NCBI RefSeq assembly: GCF_008641105.1
Contig: NZ_VTTI01000001.1
Coordinates: 331,750 to 395,749 of the forward strand
Direction of reading: 5' to 3'
DNA length: 64,000 bases
Origin: Halopseudomonas salina
GTDB lineage: Bacteria; Pseudomonadota; Gammaproteobacteria; Pseudomonadales; Pseudomonadaceae
Shown here: positions 8,508 to 17,577 of the stretch, in pieces
Position numbering within the stretch: the first letter of the stretch is position 1
Layout of the letters: each line of letters opens with the position of its first letter
Program-made: the position numbers and the translations under genes
Notes under the pieces: model-generated
Database searches by the model: none
What the model was told of the DNA's origin: nothing
What the model saw: only the letters and a program-made list of their open reading frames with translations

Positions 8508-9293
8508 TCAGGCGCGACGAGGTACAACCACTGCCAGCAGAAACAGCAGGGCAGCGGAAACGACAATGGATGGACCCGCCGGGGTATCGAGATTCCATGA
8601 CAGCGTCAGTCCGCCAAGAACCGCAAGACAGCCCAACACGCTGGCCCCCAGCGCCATCTGCTCAGGCGTGCGAGCATGCCGCTGCGCCGCGGCAGGGGGA
8701 ATGATCAACAGGGAGGTAATCAGCAACACGCCGACGATCTTCATCGCCACGGCAATCACAATGGCGATCAACAGCATCAGGGCCAGTCGTATGGCCGTGA
8801 CCGGCAGCCCTTCTACCCTGGCCAACTCCTCATGCACGGTGATCGACAACAAGCGGCGCCATAACCAGGCCAACAGAACGCTGACCAATGCAAGGCCGCC
8901 CAGCATCCAGTACAGATCCGACCGGGCGATCGCCAGTAGATCGCCGAACAGGTAAGCCATCAGGTCTATCCGCACATTATCGGACAAGGCCAACACCACC
9001 AGCCCGAGCGACAGAGTACTGTGCGCCAGAATGCCCAGCAGCGTATCGCTGGCCAGCCATTGCTTGTGCTGCAGCGCAACCAGCAGCACCGCGAGGAGAA
9101 CGCACCCCAGGGTGACCGAAACGGTCAGGTTGATTTCCAGGAGGATACCAAGCGCTACCCCCAGCAGTGCGGAGTGCGCGAGGGTATCGCCAAAATAGGC
9201 CATGCGTCGCCAGACCACGAACGACCCCAGCGGCCCCGCAGTCATGGCCAGAGCGAGCCCGGCAAGCAGTGCGTAAAGCAGAAAATCAGGCAT
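8508..9293 (-). CDS. znuB: Zinc ABC transporter permease ZnuB
   Basis: The 261-residue hydrophobic protein is an ABC-3-family permease with about seven to eight membrane segments. The conserved N-terminal part reads [20 protein letters not shown], and [14 protein letters not shown] follows. It forms the membrane channel for zinc delivered by ZnuA and driven by ZnuC. The ATG at 9293 (MPDFLL) is chosen because it matches the usual start of pseudomonad ZnuB. It overlaps the znuC end by 8 bases. An upstream ATG at 9311 would add six residues and cannot be excluded. The gene is last in the znuC-znuB pair and would share Zur control through zur-znuCB transcription. Confidence 0.93.
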   Translation of the reverse strand: MPDFLLYALLAGLALAMTAGPLGSFVVWRRMAYFGDTLAHSALLGVALGILLEINLTVSVTLGCVLLAVLLVALQHKQWLASDTLLGILAHSTLSLGLVVLALSDNVRIDLMAYLFGDLLAIARSDLYWMLGGLALVSVLLAWLWRRLLSITVHEELARVEGLPVTAIRLALMLLIAIVIAVAMKIVGVLLITSLLIIPPAAAQRHARTPEQMALGASVLGCLAVLGGLTLSWNLDTPAGPSIVVSAALLFLLAVVVPRRA

Positions 9294-10059
9294 GGTTGCA
9301 ACCGGGTCCATGTTGGTGGGGCGCGCCGTCGACTACTTCACCGTGCAGGTCGTGGGCGTGGTCATGGTGATGGCTGTATACCGCCAGCGCGCTGGCGCGT
9401 TCACCAAACAGAGCCAGAAAAGCGGGGTCGGTACTGACCTGCTCGGGGTGGCCGGAACAGCACACATGGCGATTGATACACACCACCGTATTGGTGGTGG
9501 CCATGACCAGATGCAAGTCATGGGAAACCATCAAAACGCCACAGCCATAGCGATCACGCAGTCTGTTGATCAACTGATAGAGCTCGACCTGGCCATTGAC
9601 ATCCACACCCTGCACCGGCTCATCAAGTACCAACAGGTCCGGCTGACGCAACAGCGCCCTGGCCAGCAACACCCGCTGCAATTCACCGCCCGAGACCTGC
9701 TGCAACGGCCGATCACTCAGATGAGGGGCGGCAACATCCTCCAGGGCGGCCAACCCCTGCGCCCTGGTAACGCCCGGCGCCAGCAGCAGAAACCGCAATA
9801 CCGTCAATGGCAGGCTGGCATCCACTTCCAGCTTCTGTGGCATGTAGCCAATGCGTAAGCGTGGCTCTCGTAGCACCGAGCCCGAGTCGGCCTTGAGCAG
9901 CCCAAGCACGATTCTGACCAGGCTGGTCTTGCCTGCACCGTTAGGTCCGATCAAGGTGACGACCTCACCCCGACGGACGCTCAGGCTGACATTTTCCAGG
10001 ATGGCATTGCCTTGCAGGCGCAGGCTGACGCTCTGCAGATCGAGTAACCGCTCGCTCAT
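9286..10059 (-). CDS. znuC: Zinc ABC transporter ATP-binding protein ZnuC
   Basis: The 257-residue ABC ATPase has Walker A GPNGAGKT (residues 38-45), signature VSGGELQRV, Walker [13 protein letters not shown] and a switch His in MVSHDLHLV. The C-terminal end is His-rich ([18 protein letters not shown]), which is common in ZnuC and may bind zinc. The start is ATG at 10059, overlapping the zur stop codon as ATGA. A longer reading from 10083 lies inside zur and is rejected. It energises zinc uptake with ZnuB and ZnuA. Expression is coupled to zur on the minus strand. Confidence 0.94.
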   Translation of the reverse strand: MSERLLDLQSVSLRLQGNAILENVSLSVRRGEVVTLIGPNGAGKTSLVRIVLGLLKADSGSVLREPRLRIGYMPQKLEVDASLPLTVLRFLLLAPGVTRAQGLAALEDVAAPHLSDRPLQQVSGGELQRVLLARALLRQPDLLVLDEPVQGVDVNGQVELYQLINRLRDRYGCGVLMVSHDLHLVMATTNTVVCINRHVCCSGHPEQVSTDPAFLALFGERASALAVYSHHHDHAHDLHGEVVDGAPHQHGPGCNHA

Positions 10060-10550
10060 GCTGCCGCCTGACACTGGGCGCACACACCGGTAATTTCCAC
10101 AGTTTCGGACTCGATCTGAAAGCCCGCCGCATCGGCGCTGTCAGCAATGGCGCGGCGAATGGCGTCGCGATCCAGCTCAATGGCGATGTGGCACTGCTTG
10201 CAGATCAGAAATTGGCCCTGATGGCTATGCTCGGGGCTCGGACAACCGATAAACGCATTGAGTGAGGCTATCCTGTGCACCAGACCCTGTTCGAGCAAAA
10301 AGTCCAGTGCACGGTACACCGTTGGTGGCGCCGCACGGCGACCGTCCGCCCGGGCCAACGTATCGAGAATATCGTAGGCTCCCAGCGGTTTGTGGCTGGC
10401 CCAGACCAGCTCCAGCACGCGTTTGCGCAACGCGGTGAAGCGCACACCGGCGCGCTCGCACAGGTGTTCGGCAGACTCCAGCGCGCCACTCACGCATTCG
10501 CTGTGGTCATGGGGCTGATGGGGATCGTTGAGCATGCTTGTGTCTGGCAT
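10056..10550 (-). CDS. zur: Zinc uptake regulator Zur (Fur family)
   Basis: The 164-residue Fur-family repressor has an N-terminal winged helix ([13 protein letters not shown], then PLGAYDIL and [11 protein letters not shown]) and a C-terminal metal-binding part with [27 protein letters not shown] and a final CAQC pair for structural zinc. Family members repress zinc import when zinc is replete. The ATG at 10550 is chosen over the 10610 start because the longer reading would run through the Zur box at 10586-10614. The gene is divergent from znuA and co-transcribed with znuCB, so the one box could control both directions, including autoregulation. Confidence 0.92.
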   Translation of the reverse strand: MPDTSMLNDPHQPHDHSECVSGALESAEHLCERAGVRFTALRKRVLELVWASHKPLGAYDILDTLARADGRRAAPPTVYRALDFLLEQGLVHRIASLNAFIGCPSPEHSHQGQFLICKQCHIAIELDRDAIRRAIADSADAAGFQIESETVEITGVCAQCQAAA

Positions 10551-10585
10551 GAGGGCCTGGCCTTCAAAGTGGGTCTGTGCAAGGG

Positions 10586-10614
10586 CGAAAGTGCTGTTAT
10601 CATATAACACTTTT
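10586..10614. promoter_or_regulatory. Zur box between zur and znuA
   Basis: The core TGTTATCATATAACA is an inverted repeat TGTTAT-N3-ATAACA, flanked by AAAGTG and CACTTTTC, matching the gammaproteobacterial Zur box. It lies 21 bases upstream of the znuA start and 36 bases upstream of the zur start, so one dimer pair could repress both transcripts. Confidence 0.88.
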
Positions 10615-10634
10615 CACCTTTGGAGGTATGGCCC

Positions 10635-11579
10635 ATGCGGCTACGTCTGTATTTCTGTCTGATATGCCTGCTGGGCGCCAGCCATGCGCTGGCTGCCGAC
10701 AATTCCCGGGTACTGACCACGATCAAACCCCTGCAACAGATAGCCGCGGCCGTGATGGATGGCGTAGACAGCCCGGCGCTACTGATGGAGCCTGGCGCCT
10801 CACCGCACACTTATGCGCTTCGCCCCTCCGACCGCCGCGCCCTGGCTGCGGCCGAACGTATCTACTGGGTCGGGCCGGAACTGGAACTGTTTCTTGAGGA
10901 CCTGCTTGAGCGGCAGGAAAATTCCGTCGCACTGCTGCATCTGCCGCAGATGAGCGTTCGCGAGCAACTGCAGTCGCATAACTTTCAACAGGAAGAGCCT
11001 TCCGGACATGCTGGCCACGACACCCATGGGCAAGAGCATGACCACGGGCATGACCACGGCAGCTTGGATCCGCATATCTGGCTATCGCCGACCAACGCCA
11101 GGGCCATAGCCCGTTACATGGCAGAGGATCTTGCCAGCGTATATCCACAGCAGAGCGACCAGCTGCAAGCCAACCTCGCCGTATTCGAGCAGCGTTTGGC
11201 AGCGGTGGATGCCAGCCTGCAGGCAAGACTGAATGTGCTGCAGGACAAGCCCTATTTTGTCTTTCACGATGGCTACGGCTATTTCGAGGATCACTACGGC
11301 ATACGCCCCCAGGGTATCTTCAGCCTGTCCCACGAGGTACAGCCCGGGGCGCGACACGTCAACCAGTTGCGCCAGCAATTGCAGGCAGCAGGGCCGAGTT
11401 GCGTGTTTACCGAGCCGCAATTCACTCCGCGTCTGGTCAACAGTCTGACCGAAGGTCTGCCTGTCAGCGTCGGGGTCCTGGATCCGCTGGGTAGCGCGAT
11501 CGAAGTGGGGCCAAAAGGGTACGAACGCACGCTCGAAGACATTGCCGGGGCACTTGCCAGCTGCCTGGAAACGCTCTGA
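10635..11579 (+). CDS. znuA: Periplasmic zinc-binding protein ZnuA
   Basis: The 314-residue cluster A-I metal-binding lipocalin-like ABC receptor begins with a signal peptide (about residues 1-21, cleavage near ALA-AD). Ligand features include PHTYALRPSD, a His/Asp-rich mobile loop (HDTHGQEHDHGHDHG, about residues 131-147), DPHIWLSP, FHDGYGYFEDHY and FTEPQF. It captures zinc in the periplasm and hands it to ZnuBC. ATG at 10635 is preceded by GGAGG with 8-base spacing; an upstream TTG at 10620 overlaps that site and is rejected. Transcription starts downstream of the Zur box. Its stop codon abuts the thrB stop inside a shared palindrome. Confidence 0.95.
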   Translation: MRLRLYFCLICLLGASHALAADNSRVLTTIKPLQQIAAAVMDGVDSPALLMEPGASPHTYALRPSDRRALAAAERIYWVGPELELFLEDLLERQENSVALLHLPQMSVREQLQSHNFQQEEPSGHAGHDTHGQEHDHGHDHGSLDPHIWLSPTNARAIARYMAEDLASVYPQQSDQLQANLAVFEQRLAAVDASLQARLNVLQDKPYFVFHDGYGYFEDHYGIRPQGIFSLSHEVQPGARHVNQLRQQLQAAGPSCVFTEPQFTPRLVNSLTEGLPVSVGVLDPLGSAIEVGPKGYERTLEDIAGALASCLETL

Positions 11580-11587
11580 TCAGAGCG
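11572..11587. repeat. 16-bp perfect palindrome spanning the abutting stops of znuA and thrB
   Basis: CGCTCTGATCAGAGCG is self-complementary, and its axis falls exactly between the TGA of znuA (11577-11579) and the TGA of thrB (11580-11582 on the minus strand). There is no loop and no T-run, so it is not a standard terminator. The palindrome includes a GATC site at its centre. Confidence 0.8.
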
Positions 11588-12533
11588 CCATGGGCAGTTG
11601 CACGGCCACTTCACGGTGGCCTTCGAGAACCCGCAGAAAATGCGCCGGATCCTTGATCAGTACGCCGGGCTTCTCCTGATGATCAGCCGCCGCGATCCGG
11701 CGCGAGAGCCAGAAACGCAGCGCTGCCAGGCGCAGCATATCCGGCCAGTGGGTCGCTTCCACGGTCAGAAAGCGCCGTTGGCTAGCGTAACCGGCCAGCA
11801 ATGCCTGGGCTCGCTCCGGATCAAGGCGCGCATTGTCGTCCAGACACCAGTCATTCGCGCAGATCGCCAGGTCATAGAGCGCCCAGCCAGTGGCCGCGTT
11901 GTAGAAGTCGATCAGCCCGGTCAGATTGGGGCCTTCGAACAGCACATTATCGCGAAACAGATCACCGTGGAGCACCGCCTTGGGCATGGGCGGACGCTCG
12001 GCCAGCAGGCCGTGCATCAGCGGCAACAGGGGCTCGATCAGCGCACGCTCTGACTCACTCATATCACCAAGCATGTTGCTGGTCTGTGTTTCCATCCACG
12101 CCAATCCGCGGTCGCTCTGACGCACCAAATCACTGGAAAGGGTTGCCGCGTGCATCTGCGCCAGCACCTTGCCCAGTGCCTGGCAGTGCCTCTCGTCGGG
12201 CTGCTGTATGTGCTTGCCGGGTAACCGCGGCTGCAACAGGGCTGGCTTGCCGTTCAGCTGGTGCAGCTTGCGGCCCAGCTGATCCGGCACCGCGAAAGGT
12301 ACCGGCAAATCAGCTCCATGCAGGCAGTCAAGCAGGCTGACGAAGAACGGCAACTCATCCACGGGGCCACGCTCAACCAGCGTTAGCACAAACTCGCCCT
12401 GCTCGCAGCTGACAAAAAAATTACTATTCTCGGTGCCCGCGCTGATGCCCTCGAAGGCCACCAGGCGGCCAAGGTCGAAGGGCTTGAGGAAGGCGCTCAG
12501 CTCATTCTGGCTGAGTGGGGTAAATACAGACAT
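11580..12533 (-). CDS. thrB: Homoserine kinase (ThrB2, aminoglycoside-phosphotransferase fold)
   Basis: The 317-residue protein is the APH-fold homoserine kinase used by pseudomonads. It phosphorylates homoserine for threonine synthesis. The N-terminus MSVFTPLSQNEL, the FEGISAGTENSNFFV nucleotide loop, the catalytic VLHGDLFRDNVLF loop (Brenner motif) and LIDFYNAATGWALYDLA are all present. The enzyme is cytoplasmic. The gene is followed convergently by znuA with no spacer and preceded on the same strand by the DUF2782 gene, 9 bases away, suggesting co-transcription. In P. aeruginosa the order polA-DUF2782-thrB is the same. Confidence 0.93.
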   Translation of the reverse strand: MSVFTPLSQNELSAFLKPFDLGRLVAFEGISAGTENSNFFVSCEQGEFVLTLVERGPVDELPFFVSLLDCLHGADLPVPFAVPDQLGRKLHQLNGKPALLQPRLPGKHIQQPDERHCQALGKVLAQMHAATLSSDLVRQSDRGLAWMETQTSNMLGDMSESERALIEPLLPLMHGLLAERPPMPKAVLHGDLFRDNVLFEGPNLTGLIDFYNAATGWALYDLAICANDWCLDDNARLDPERAQALLAGYASQRRFLTVEATHWPDMLRLAALRFWLSRRIAAADHQEKPGVLIKDPAHFLRVLEGHREVAVQLPMAL

Positions 12534-12542
12534 CGGCTCAGG

Positions 12543-12833
12543 CTACCATTCGAAGATTTTCCAGGACGGTATGCGCATGCCTTCGGGTTGATCCGAGCGC
12601 ATGAAATTGCCTTCGTCATCCACCGCAACCAGGAAGTAGGGCGGTCCGTTGTTGGGTATCACCTTGATGGCGTAGAGAAAACCGTTGACCCGGTATTCCT
12701 CGACGGTGCGATTACCCTCCTGACGAATAACGACTTCAGGCTCGCCCGTCAGCTCTTCCTGAGCCAGAGCAGCCGAGCCAATAGTAAGTACCAACCCGGT
12801 AACGGCCAATGCACGGCCAAGCATGCGTATCAT
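12543..12833 (-). CDS. DUF2782 secreted protein
   Basis: The 96-residue protein has a signal peptide (about residues 1-24, ending ALA-Q) and a compact domain with EPEVVIRQEGNRTVEEYRV and LYAIKVIPNNGPPYFLV, typical of DUF2782 proteins found between polA and thrB in pseudomonads. Function is unknown. It is divergent from polA with 73 bases between the starts, and just upstream of thrB on the same strand. Confidence 0.85.
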   Translation of the reverse strand: MIRMLGRALAVTGLVLTIGSAALAQEELTGEPEVVIRQEGNRTVEEYRVNGFLYAIKVIPNNGPPYFLVAVDDEGNFMRSDQPEGMRIPSWKIFEW

Positions 12834-12906
12834 GATAGTCTAGTCCCTTGATGATATGACCCCATCATTCTAGCCTCTTTTTAGCCATGGGAAGTTGACC
12901 TGAAGC

Positions 12907-15648
12907 ATGACTGATCAAGCCCCCCTCGTTCTGGTGGATGGTTCCTCGTACCTATACCGGGCATTCCACGCGCTACCACCATTGATGACCTCGACCGGAA
13001 AACCCACAGGAGCGGTCAAGGGCGTGCTGAACATGCTCAACAGCTTGCGCCGGCAGTATCCGGACAGCCCTTTCGCGGTAGTGTTCGACGCCAAGGGCAA
13101 GACCTTCCGCGATGAGCTGTTCGAGGACTACAAGTCCCAGCGCCCGCCGATGCCTGATGATCTGCGCGTTCAGATCGAACCCTTGCACGCCAGCGTGAGG
13201 GCCCTGGGCCTGCCGCTACTTTGCGTGGATGGTGTCGAAGCAGACGATGTTATCGGCACGTTGGCCCGCCAGAGCGCAGCAGCAGGCTGCCCGGTAGTCA
13301 TTTCCACCGGCGACAAGGACATGGCGCAGCTGGTGGATGAACACATTACTCTGGTCAACACCATGAGCGGCACCGTGCTGGACATTGCCGGGGTGAAGGA
13401 AAAGTTCGGTGTGGGCCCCGAGTGCATCATCGATTTTCTCGCGCTGATGGGCGACAAGTCGGACAATATTCCGGGTGTCCCCGGGGTTGGCGAGAAGACC
13501 GCGGTTGGCCTCGTAGCTGGCATCGGCGGCGGCCTGGACCTGATCTATGCCAACCTCGACAAGGTGCCGGAGCTGCCAATCCGCGGCGCCAAGAAGCTGC
13601 CGGAGAAGCTGCTGGAACATAAGGAGATGGCGTATCTCTCCTATCAACTGGCGACTATCAAGATCGACGTCGAGCTGGAGTTGCGCGCCGACGCGCTGAT
13701 GCCGGGCGAGCCCGACCGTGATGCATTGAAAAAGCTCTACCAGGAACTGGAATTCAAGAACTGGCTGGATGATCTGGTGCGCGAGGAAAAAGCCGCCGGA
13801 GTCGCGCGAGCTGCGCCTGACCAGGCCGAAACCCTCGAAACACGCTATGCAACCGTCCTTGCCTGGGATGACTTTGAAAGCTGGCTGGATAAACTCAAGG
13901 CCGCGCCGCTGTTTGCCTTTGACACCGAAACAACCAGCGTACACGCCCAGCTTGCCGAGCTTGTGGGGGTTTCGCTGGCAGTCAGCCCCCATGAAGCCGC
14001 GTATATTCCGCTGCGTCACAGCTATATGGGCGTGCCAGAGCAACTGGATCGCGATCAGGTGTTGGCCGCGCTCAAGCCGCTGCTCGAAGATGCAGAAAAA
14101 CCCAAGGTTGCGCAACACGCCAAGTACGATATCAATGTACTGGCTCATTACGGTATCAGCGTACGCGGCGTCGCCTTTGACACCATGCTCGAGTCCTATG
14201 TGCTCGACTCCACCGCCACGCGCCATGACATGGACAGCCTGGCGCTGAAATACCTGGGCCAGGGCACCACCCGGTTTGAAGACATTGCCGGCAAGGGCGC
14301 CAAGCAGCTGACCTTCGACCAGATTGCCCTTGAGCAGGCAGCTCCCTACGCCGCCGAAGACGCCGACGTGACACTGCGATTGCATCAGACTCTGTGGGCC
14401 AGACTGGCCGAGCAGCCATCGCTTGCCAGTGTTCTCCAGGATATCGAGATGCCCCTGGTACCCGTGCTGGCTGACATTGAACGCTGTGGCACACTTGTGG
14501 ATGCACAGCTGCTGGGTATTCAGAGCCGCGAGCTGGGCGAGAAAATGGTTGCACTGGAGCGCGAGGCATTCGAGCTGGCCGGCGAAGAGTTCAACCTCGG
14601 CTCGCCCAAGCAGCTTGGCGTCATTCTGTACGAGAAGCAGGGCATCCCGGTTATCTCCAAGACCGCCAAGGGCCAGCCATCAACCGCCGAGGCGGTGCTG
14701 GCCGAATTGGCCGAGCAAGGTTATCCGCTGCCCCAGGTGATCATGCAGTACCGCACGGTAAGCAAGCTCAAGAGCACCTATACCGATCGACTCCCAGAGC
14801 AGATCAATCCGCGCACCGGGCGTATCCATACCAGTTACCACCAGGCAGTTACCGCCACTGGACGGCTGTCCTCATCGGACCCGAACCTGCAGAACATTCC
14901 GATCCGCAGCGCCGAGGGACGTCGCATCCGTCAGGCATTCATCGCGCCCAAGGGCTACAAGCTGATGGCCGCCGACTACTCGCAGATCGAATTGCGCATC
15001 ATGGCCCATCTGGCAAAGGACGAGGGCCTGCTGCACGCATTTCGTCATGGCCTGGATGTACACAAGGCCACTGCAGCTGAAGTATTCGGTGTGGAACTTG
15101 ACGATGTTTCAGCAGACCAGCGACGTAGCGCAAAGGCCATCAACTTCGGCCTGATCTATGGGATGAGCGCATTCGGCCTGGCCAAGCAGATCGATGTCGA
15201 CCGCAAGCAGGCCCAGGCCTATATCGATCGCTATTTCACCCGCTACCCCGGCGTACTTGCGTACATGGAGCGCACCCGGGCCCAGGCCGGCGAGCAGGGC
15301 TATGTGGAAACCCTGTTTGGCCGCCGCCTGTATCTCCCGGAAATACATGCCAAGAATCAGGCCATGCGCAAGGGTGCGGAACGCACCGCGATCAACGCGC
15401 CCATGCAGGGTACTGCCGCCGATATCATCAAGCGTGCAATGGTCACCGTGGATAACTGGCTCCGCGAAACGGGTCTGGATGCCCGCGTTGTCATGCAGGT
15501 ACACGACGAACTGGTTCTGGAGGTTCGTGAGGACCTTGTCGAGCAGGTAAGTGCCGGATTGAAGCAGCATATGGCCGGCGCCGCATCACTGGAGGTGCCC
15601 CTGGTTGTTGATGTCGGCGTGGGGAATAACTGGGACGAGGCGCATTGA
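12907..15648 (+). CDS. polA: DNA polymerase I
   Basis: The 913-residue enzyme has all three domains. The 5' nuclease (about 1-295) carries [37 protein letters not shown] and [18 protein letters not shown]. The 3'-5' exonuclease (about 310-500) has FAFDTETTS and the [10 protein letters not shown] block, so proofreading residues appear retained. The polymerase has motif [14 protein letters not shown], motif [17 protein letters not shown] and motif [11 protein letters not shown]. It fills gaps in excision repair and removes Okazaki primers. The start ATG at 12907 is preceded by a weak purine stretch. An ErsA-like sRNA follows downstream, as Spot 42 follows polA in enterics. Confidence 0.97.
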   Translation: MTDQAPLVLVDGSSYLYRAFHALPPLMTSTGKPTGAVKGVLNMLNSLRRQYPDSPFAVVFDAKGKTFRDELFEDYKSQRPPMPDDLRVQIEPLHASVRALGLPLLCVDGVEADDVIGTLARQSAAAGCPVVISTGDKDMAQLVDEHITLVNTMSGTVLDIAGVKEKFGVGPECIIDFLALMGDKSDNIPGVPGVGEKTAVGLVAGIGGGLDLIYANLDKVPELPIRGAKKLPEKLLEHKEMAYLSYQLATIKIDVELELRADALMPGEPDRDALKKLYQELEFKNWLDDLVREEKAAGVARAAPDQAETLETRYATVLAWDDFESWLDKLKAAPLFAFDTETTSVHAQLAELVGVSLAVSPHEAAYIPLRHSYMGVPEQLDRDQVLAALKPLLEDAEKPKVAQHAKYDINVLAHYGISVRGVAFDTMLESYVLDSTATRHDMDSLALKYLGQGTTRFEDIAGKGAKQLTFDQIALEQAAPYAAEDADVTLRLHQTLWARLAEQPSLASVLQDIEMPLVPVLADIERCGTLVDAQLLGIQSRELGEKMVALEREAFELAGEEFNLGSPKQLGVILYEKQGIPVISKTAKGQPSTAEAVLAELAEQGYPLPQVIMQYRTVSKLKSTYTDRLPEQINPRTGRIHTSYHQAVTATGRLSSSDPNLQNIPIRSAEGRRIRQAFIAPKGYKLMAADYSQIELRIMAHLAKDEGLLHAFRHGLDVHKATAAEVFGVELDDVSADQRRSAKAINFGLIYGMSAFGLAKQIDVDRKQAQAYIDRYFTRYPGVLAYMERTRAQAGEQGYVETLFGRRLYLPEIHAKNQAMRKGAERTAINAPMQGTAADIIKRAMVTVDNWLRETGLDARVVMQVHDELVLEVREDLVEQVSAGLKQHMAGAASLEVPLVVDVGVGNNWDEAH

Positions 15649-15681
15649 GCAAAAATAATGGTGATATTCGTGAAAGAAACT

Positions 15682-15710
15682 GGAACTAAACAAACACGGG
15701 CCTAGTCAGA
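15682..15710 (+). promoter_or_regulatory. AlgU (sigma-22/sigma-E)-type promoter for the ErsA-like sRNA
   Basis: GGAACT at 15682-15687 and TCAGA at 15706-15710 fit the sigma-22 consensus GAACTT-N16/17-TCTGA; taking GAACTA as the -35 leaves 17 bases. This is the type of promoter described for ErsA in P. aeruginosa, which is envelope-stress induced. Confidence 0.75.
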
Positions 15711-15716
15711 ATGTGT

Positions 15717-15850
15717 GAATGGCCAGTCAAGCCTTTCATGTTCCTAGATGTGATTTAGTGTTGGCAGAACGTCGGGCAGTCCTTCCCTAGCACAGCCCGA
15801 TGCTTGAATCCCGGATCTTCCCTCCCCATATGAGGTCCGGGATTTTTTTT
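15717..15850 (+). ncRNA. ersA: ErsA-like small RNA between polA and engB
   Basis: The polA-engB gap is the location of ErsA in P. aeruginosa (the Spot 42 position of enterics). An AlgU-type promoter lies at 15682-15710 and a strong terminator hairpin ends at 15844 with eight T residues, giving a transcript of about 134 bases, close to the roughly 132 known for ErsA. The C-rich unpaired stretch TCTTCCCTCCCC in the terminator loop could pair with ribosome-binding sites. In P. aeruginosa ErsA regulates algC and oprD among other targets. The 5' end is estimated from the promoter. Confidence 0.8.
15807..15850 (+). terminator. Rho-independent terminator of the ErsA-like RNA
   Basis: AATCCCGGA (15807-15815) pairs perfectly with TCCGGGATT (15836-15844), and a run of eight T residues spans 15843-15850. 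The loop contains a C-rich segment and an inner CCTC/GAGG pairing. Confidence 0.92.
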
Positions 15851-15873
15851 GCCTGCCATTCAAGCTCTGGGGC

Positions 15874-16539
15874 TTAGTCTTCGCCTTCGCTCAAATCCGG
15901 GGCCTGATCATCCTCGGGCTCCTCTTCGGCAAACAACCAGCTCTCGAGAATCCCATAGGCTTCCTCCAGACCCTGACGCTTGGGCGCAGAAAACAGCTGC
16001 ACCGTGGCGCGGTTGCCGTACTCCTTGCGCACGATGGTCTGGACCTTGAGCAGCACGTTCTTGGCCGCACCATAGGCAAGCTTGTCCGCCTTGCTGAGCA
16101 GAATATGCGCAGGCAGGCCGGTCACATCACTCCACTCGAGCATCATCCGGTCAAAATCCGAAAGCGGATGGCGGATGTCCATTACCAGCACCAACCCGGC
16201 CAGGGAGTCACGCCCGGTCAGATAGGCGTCCAAATGCTCTTTCCAGTGCTCTTTCAGTGCCAGAGGCACCTTGGCATAACCATAACCCGGCAGATCCACC
16301 AGGCGGCGCTGCTCATCCAGAGCAAAGAAGTTGATCAGTTGCGTACGGCCGGGCGTTTTCGAGGTTCGCGCCAGCCGTGCATGGGTCAGTGTATTCAGCG
16401 CGCTGGATTTGCCAGCGTTCGAGCGACCGGCGAAAGCGACTTCATAGCCACGGTCGAGTGGACACTGTTCGACCTGGCTGGCGCTTTTGATAAAGGTGGC
16501 TTGCTGACAAAGAGATACAAGGGGTGTTGCTGAGGGCAT
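15874..16539 (-). CDS. engB: Ribosome biogenesis GTPase EngB/YsxC (YihA)
   Basis: The 221-residue GTPase has G1 GRSNAGKS (residues 38-45), switch G2 around [15 protein letters not shown]3 DLPGYG, G4 LSKADK and G5 near FSAPK. EngB helps mature the 50S ribosomal subunit and is usually essential. The C-terminal tail is acidic ([17 protein letters not shown]), a variable feature of pseudomonad homologues. It is convergent with the ErsA-like RNA, and next to polA as in many gammaproteobacteria. Confidence 0.95.
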   Translation of the reverse strand: MPSATPLVSLCQQATFIKSASQVEQCPLDRGYEVAFAGRSNAGKSSALNTLTHARLARTSKTPGRTQLINFFALDEQRRLVDLPGYGYAKVPLALKEHWKEHLDAYLTGRDSLAGLVLVMDIRHPLSDFDRMMLEWSDVTGLPAHILLSKADKLAYGAAKNVLLKVQTIVRKEYGNRATVQLFSAPKRQGLEEAYGILESWLFAEEEPEDDQAPDLSEGED

Positions 16540-16813
16540 GGGAAGATCCGTTATGCTACTGTCGATTGGCCGATGACATTCACCTTGACCGTCACCTTAG
16601 TATATACTGCTGCGGTTTTATATCGCGAAAGCTTACTGCGACATTTTGGACATTGCATCGCCCCGAGGCGACGGCTAGCATGGGCCACCAGGTCCGAAGT
16701 GCGATCTCCAGGTGTTGTCTTCGGGATAAACGAGGCAGGCTGTTCCGCATAACACGGCGATAACGCCGGAAGGACAGACCAGGCCCCTCTTTCAGCCGTA
16801 ATTGGATTAGCCG
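16540..16813. other. Gene-free stretch between engB and the cytochrome c4 gene
   Basis: These 274 bases between divergent starts hold no convincing gene. In P. aeruginosa a second cytochrome gene (PA5491) lies here and is absent in this window. TATACT at 16603-16608 could be a -10 for the plus strand, which would leave a leader of about 200 bases for the cytochrome gene. ATCGCC and GGCGACGG around 16657-16672 could form a short hairpin in that leader. Confidence 0.4.
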
Positions 16814-17422
16814 ATGAATAAATTACTCATTAGTCTGGTGTTATCTCTCGGCATGGCCGGTTCGGTCCATGCAGCGCAGGGTGATGCTGAAGCCGGTGCT
16901 GGCAAAGTTGCAACCTGTGCCGCATGCCATGGTGGCGATGGTAACAGCGCGCAGCCCAGTTTTCCCAAGCTGGCCGGCCTGGGTGAGAAATATCTGTACA
17001 AGCAGCTGCTCGACGTCAAGGAAGGCCGCCGTGTGATTGTCGAAATGACTGGCATCCTGGATCCGCTGAGCGATCAGGATCTGCTGGACATCGCCGCCTA
17101 CTACGACGCTCAGGTTCCCTCGATGGGCGTAGCCGATGCAGATCTTGCTGCCCGTGGCGAGGAAATCTACCGCGGCGGCAACCTGGCTACCGGCCTGCCG
17201 GCATGTACCGGCTGCCATTCGCCAACAGGCAAGGGCAACGATCCGGCAGGCTATCCACGTCTGGCTGGTCAACATGCTGCCTATACTGCCAAGCAGCTGA
17301 CGAACTTCCGTGAGGGCGTGCGCGACAATGATGGCGAAGGCATGATCATGCGTACTATCGCCGGACGTTTGAGCAACAAGGACATCGAGGCCGTTTCCAA
17401 CTATATTCAGGGCCTGCGTTAG
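16814..17422 (+). CDS. Cytochrome c4 (dihaem periplasmic cytochrome)
   Basis: The 202-residue protein has a signal peptide (about residues 1-20) and two class I cytochrome c domains, each with one haem-binding site: CAACH (C35, C38, H39) and CTGCH (C131, C134, H135). The internal duplication and length match cytochrome c4, an electron donor to terminal oxidases such as cbb3 or aa3. The NxxLAGQHAAY region of the second domain is typical. Context (dsbA next, engB upstream) matches PA5490. A clear terminator follows at 17460-17484, so it is a single transcript. Confidence 0.94.
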   Translation: MNKLLISLVLSLGMAGSVHAAQGDAEAGAGKVATCAACHGGDGNSAQPSFPKLAGLGEKYLYKQLLDVKEGRRVIVEMTGILDPLSDQDLLDIAAYYDAQVPSMGVADADLAARGEEIYRGGNLATGLPACTGCHSPTGKGNDPAGYPRLAGQHAAYTAKQLTNFREGVRDNDGEGMIMRTIAGRLSNKDIEAVSNYIQGLR

Positions 17423-17459
17423 GTCATTATGTTGCCAGGCATTTCTCGAGCTTCATTTC

Positions 17460-17484
17460 AAGGGTGACTTAGGTCACCCTTTTT
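17460..17484 (+). terminator. Rho-independent terminator after the cytochrome c4 gene
   Basis: AAGGGTGAC (17460-17468) and GTCACCCTT (17473-17481) form a perfect 9-bp stem with loop TTAG, followed by TTTTT at 17480-17484. Confidence 0.92.
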
Positions 17485-17577
17485 ATTGGTTGGCACATGT
17501 TGCCGCTCAGGGAACTTTTAACCAGCTTACCTGTTCCAAGTGGGTTGGCTACACACTAAATTCATTAGGGAAAAAAC

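Noticed and set aside
10551..10610. Longer Zur start
   Set aside because: It would place the Zur operator within the coding sequence; the ATG at 10550 is the normal choice.
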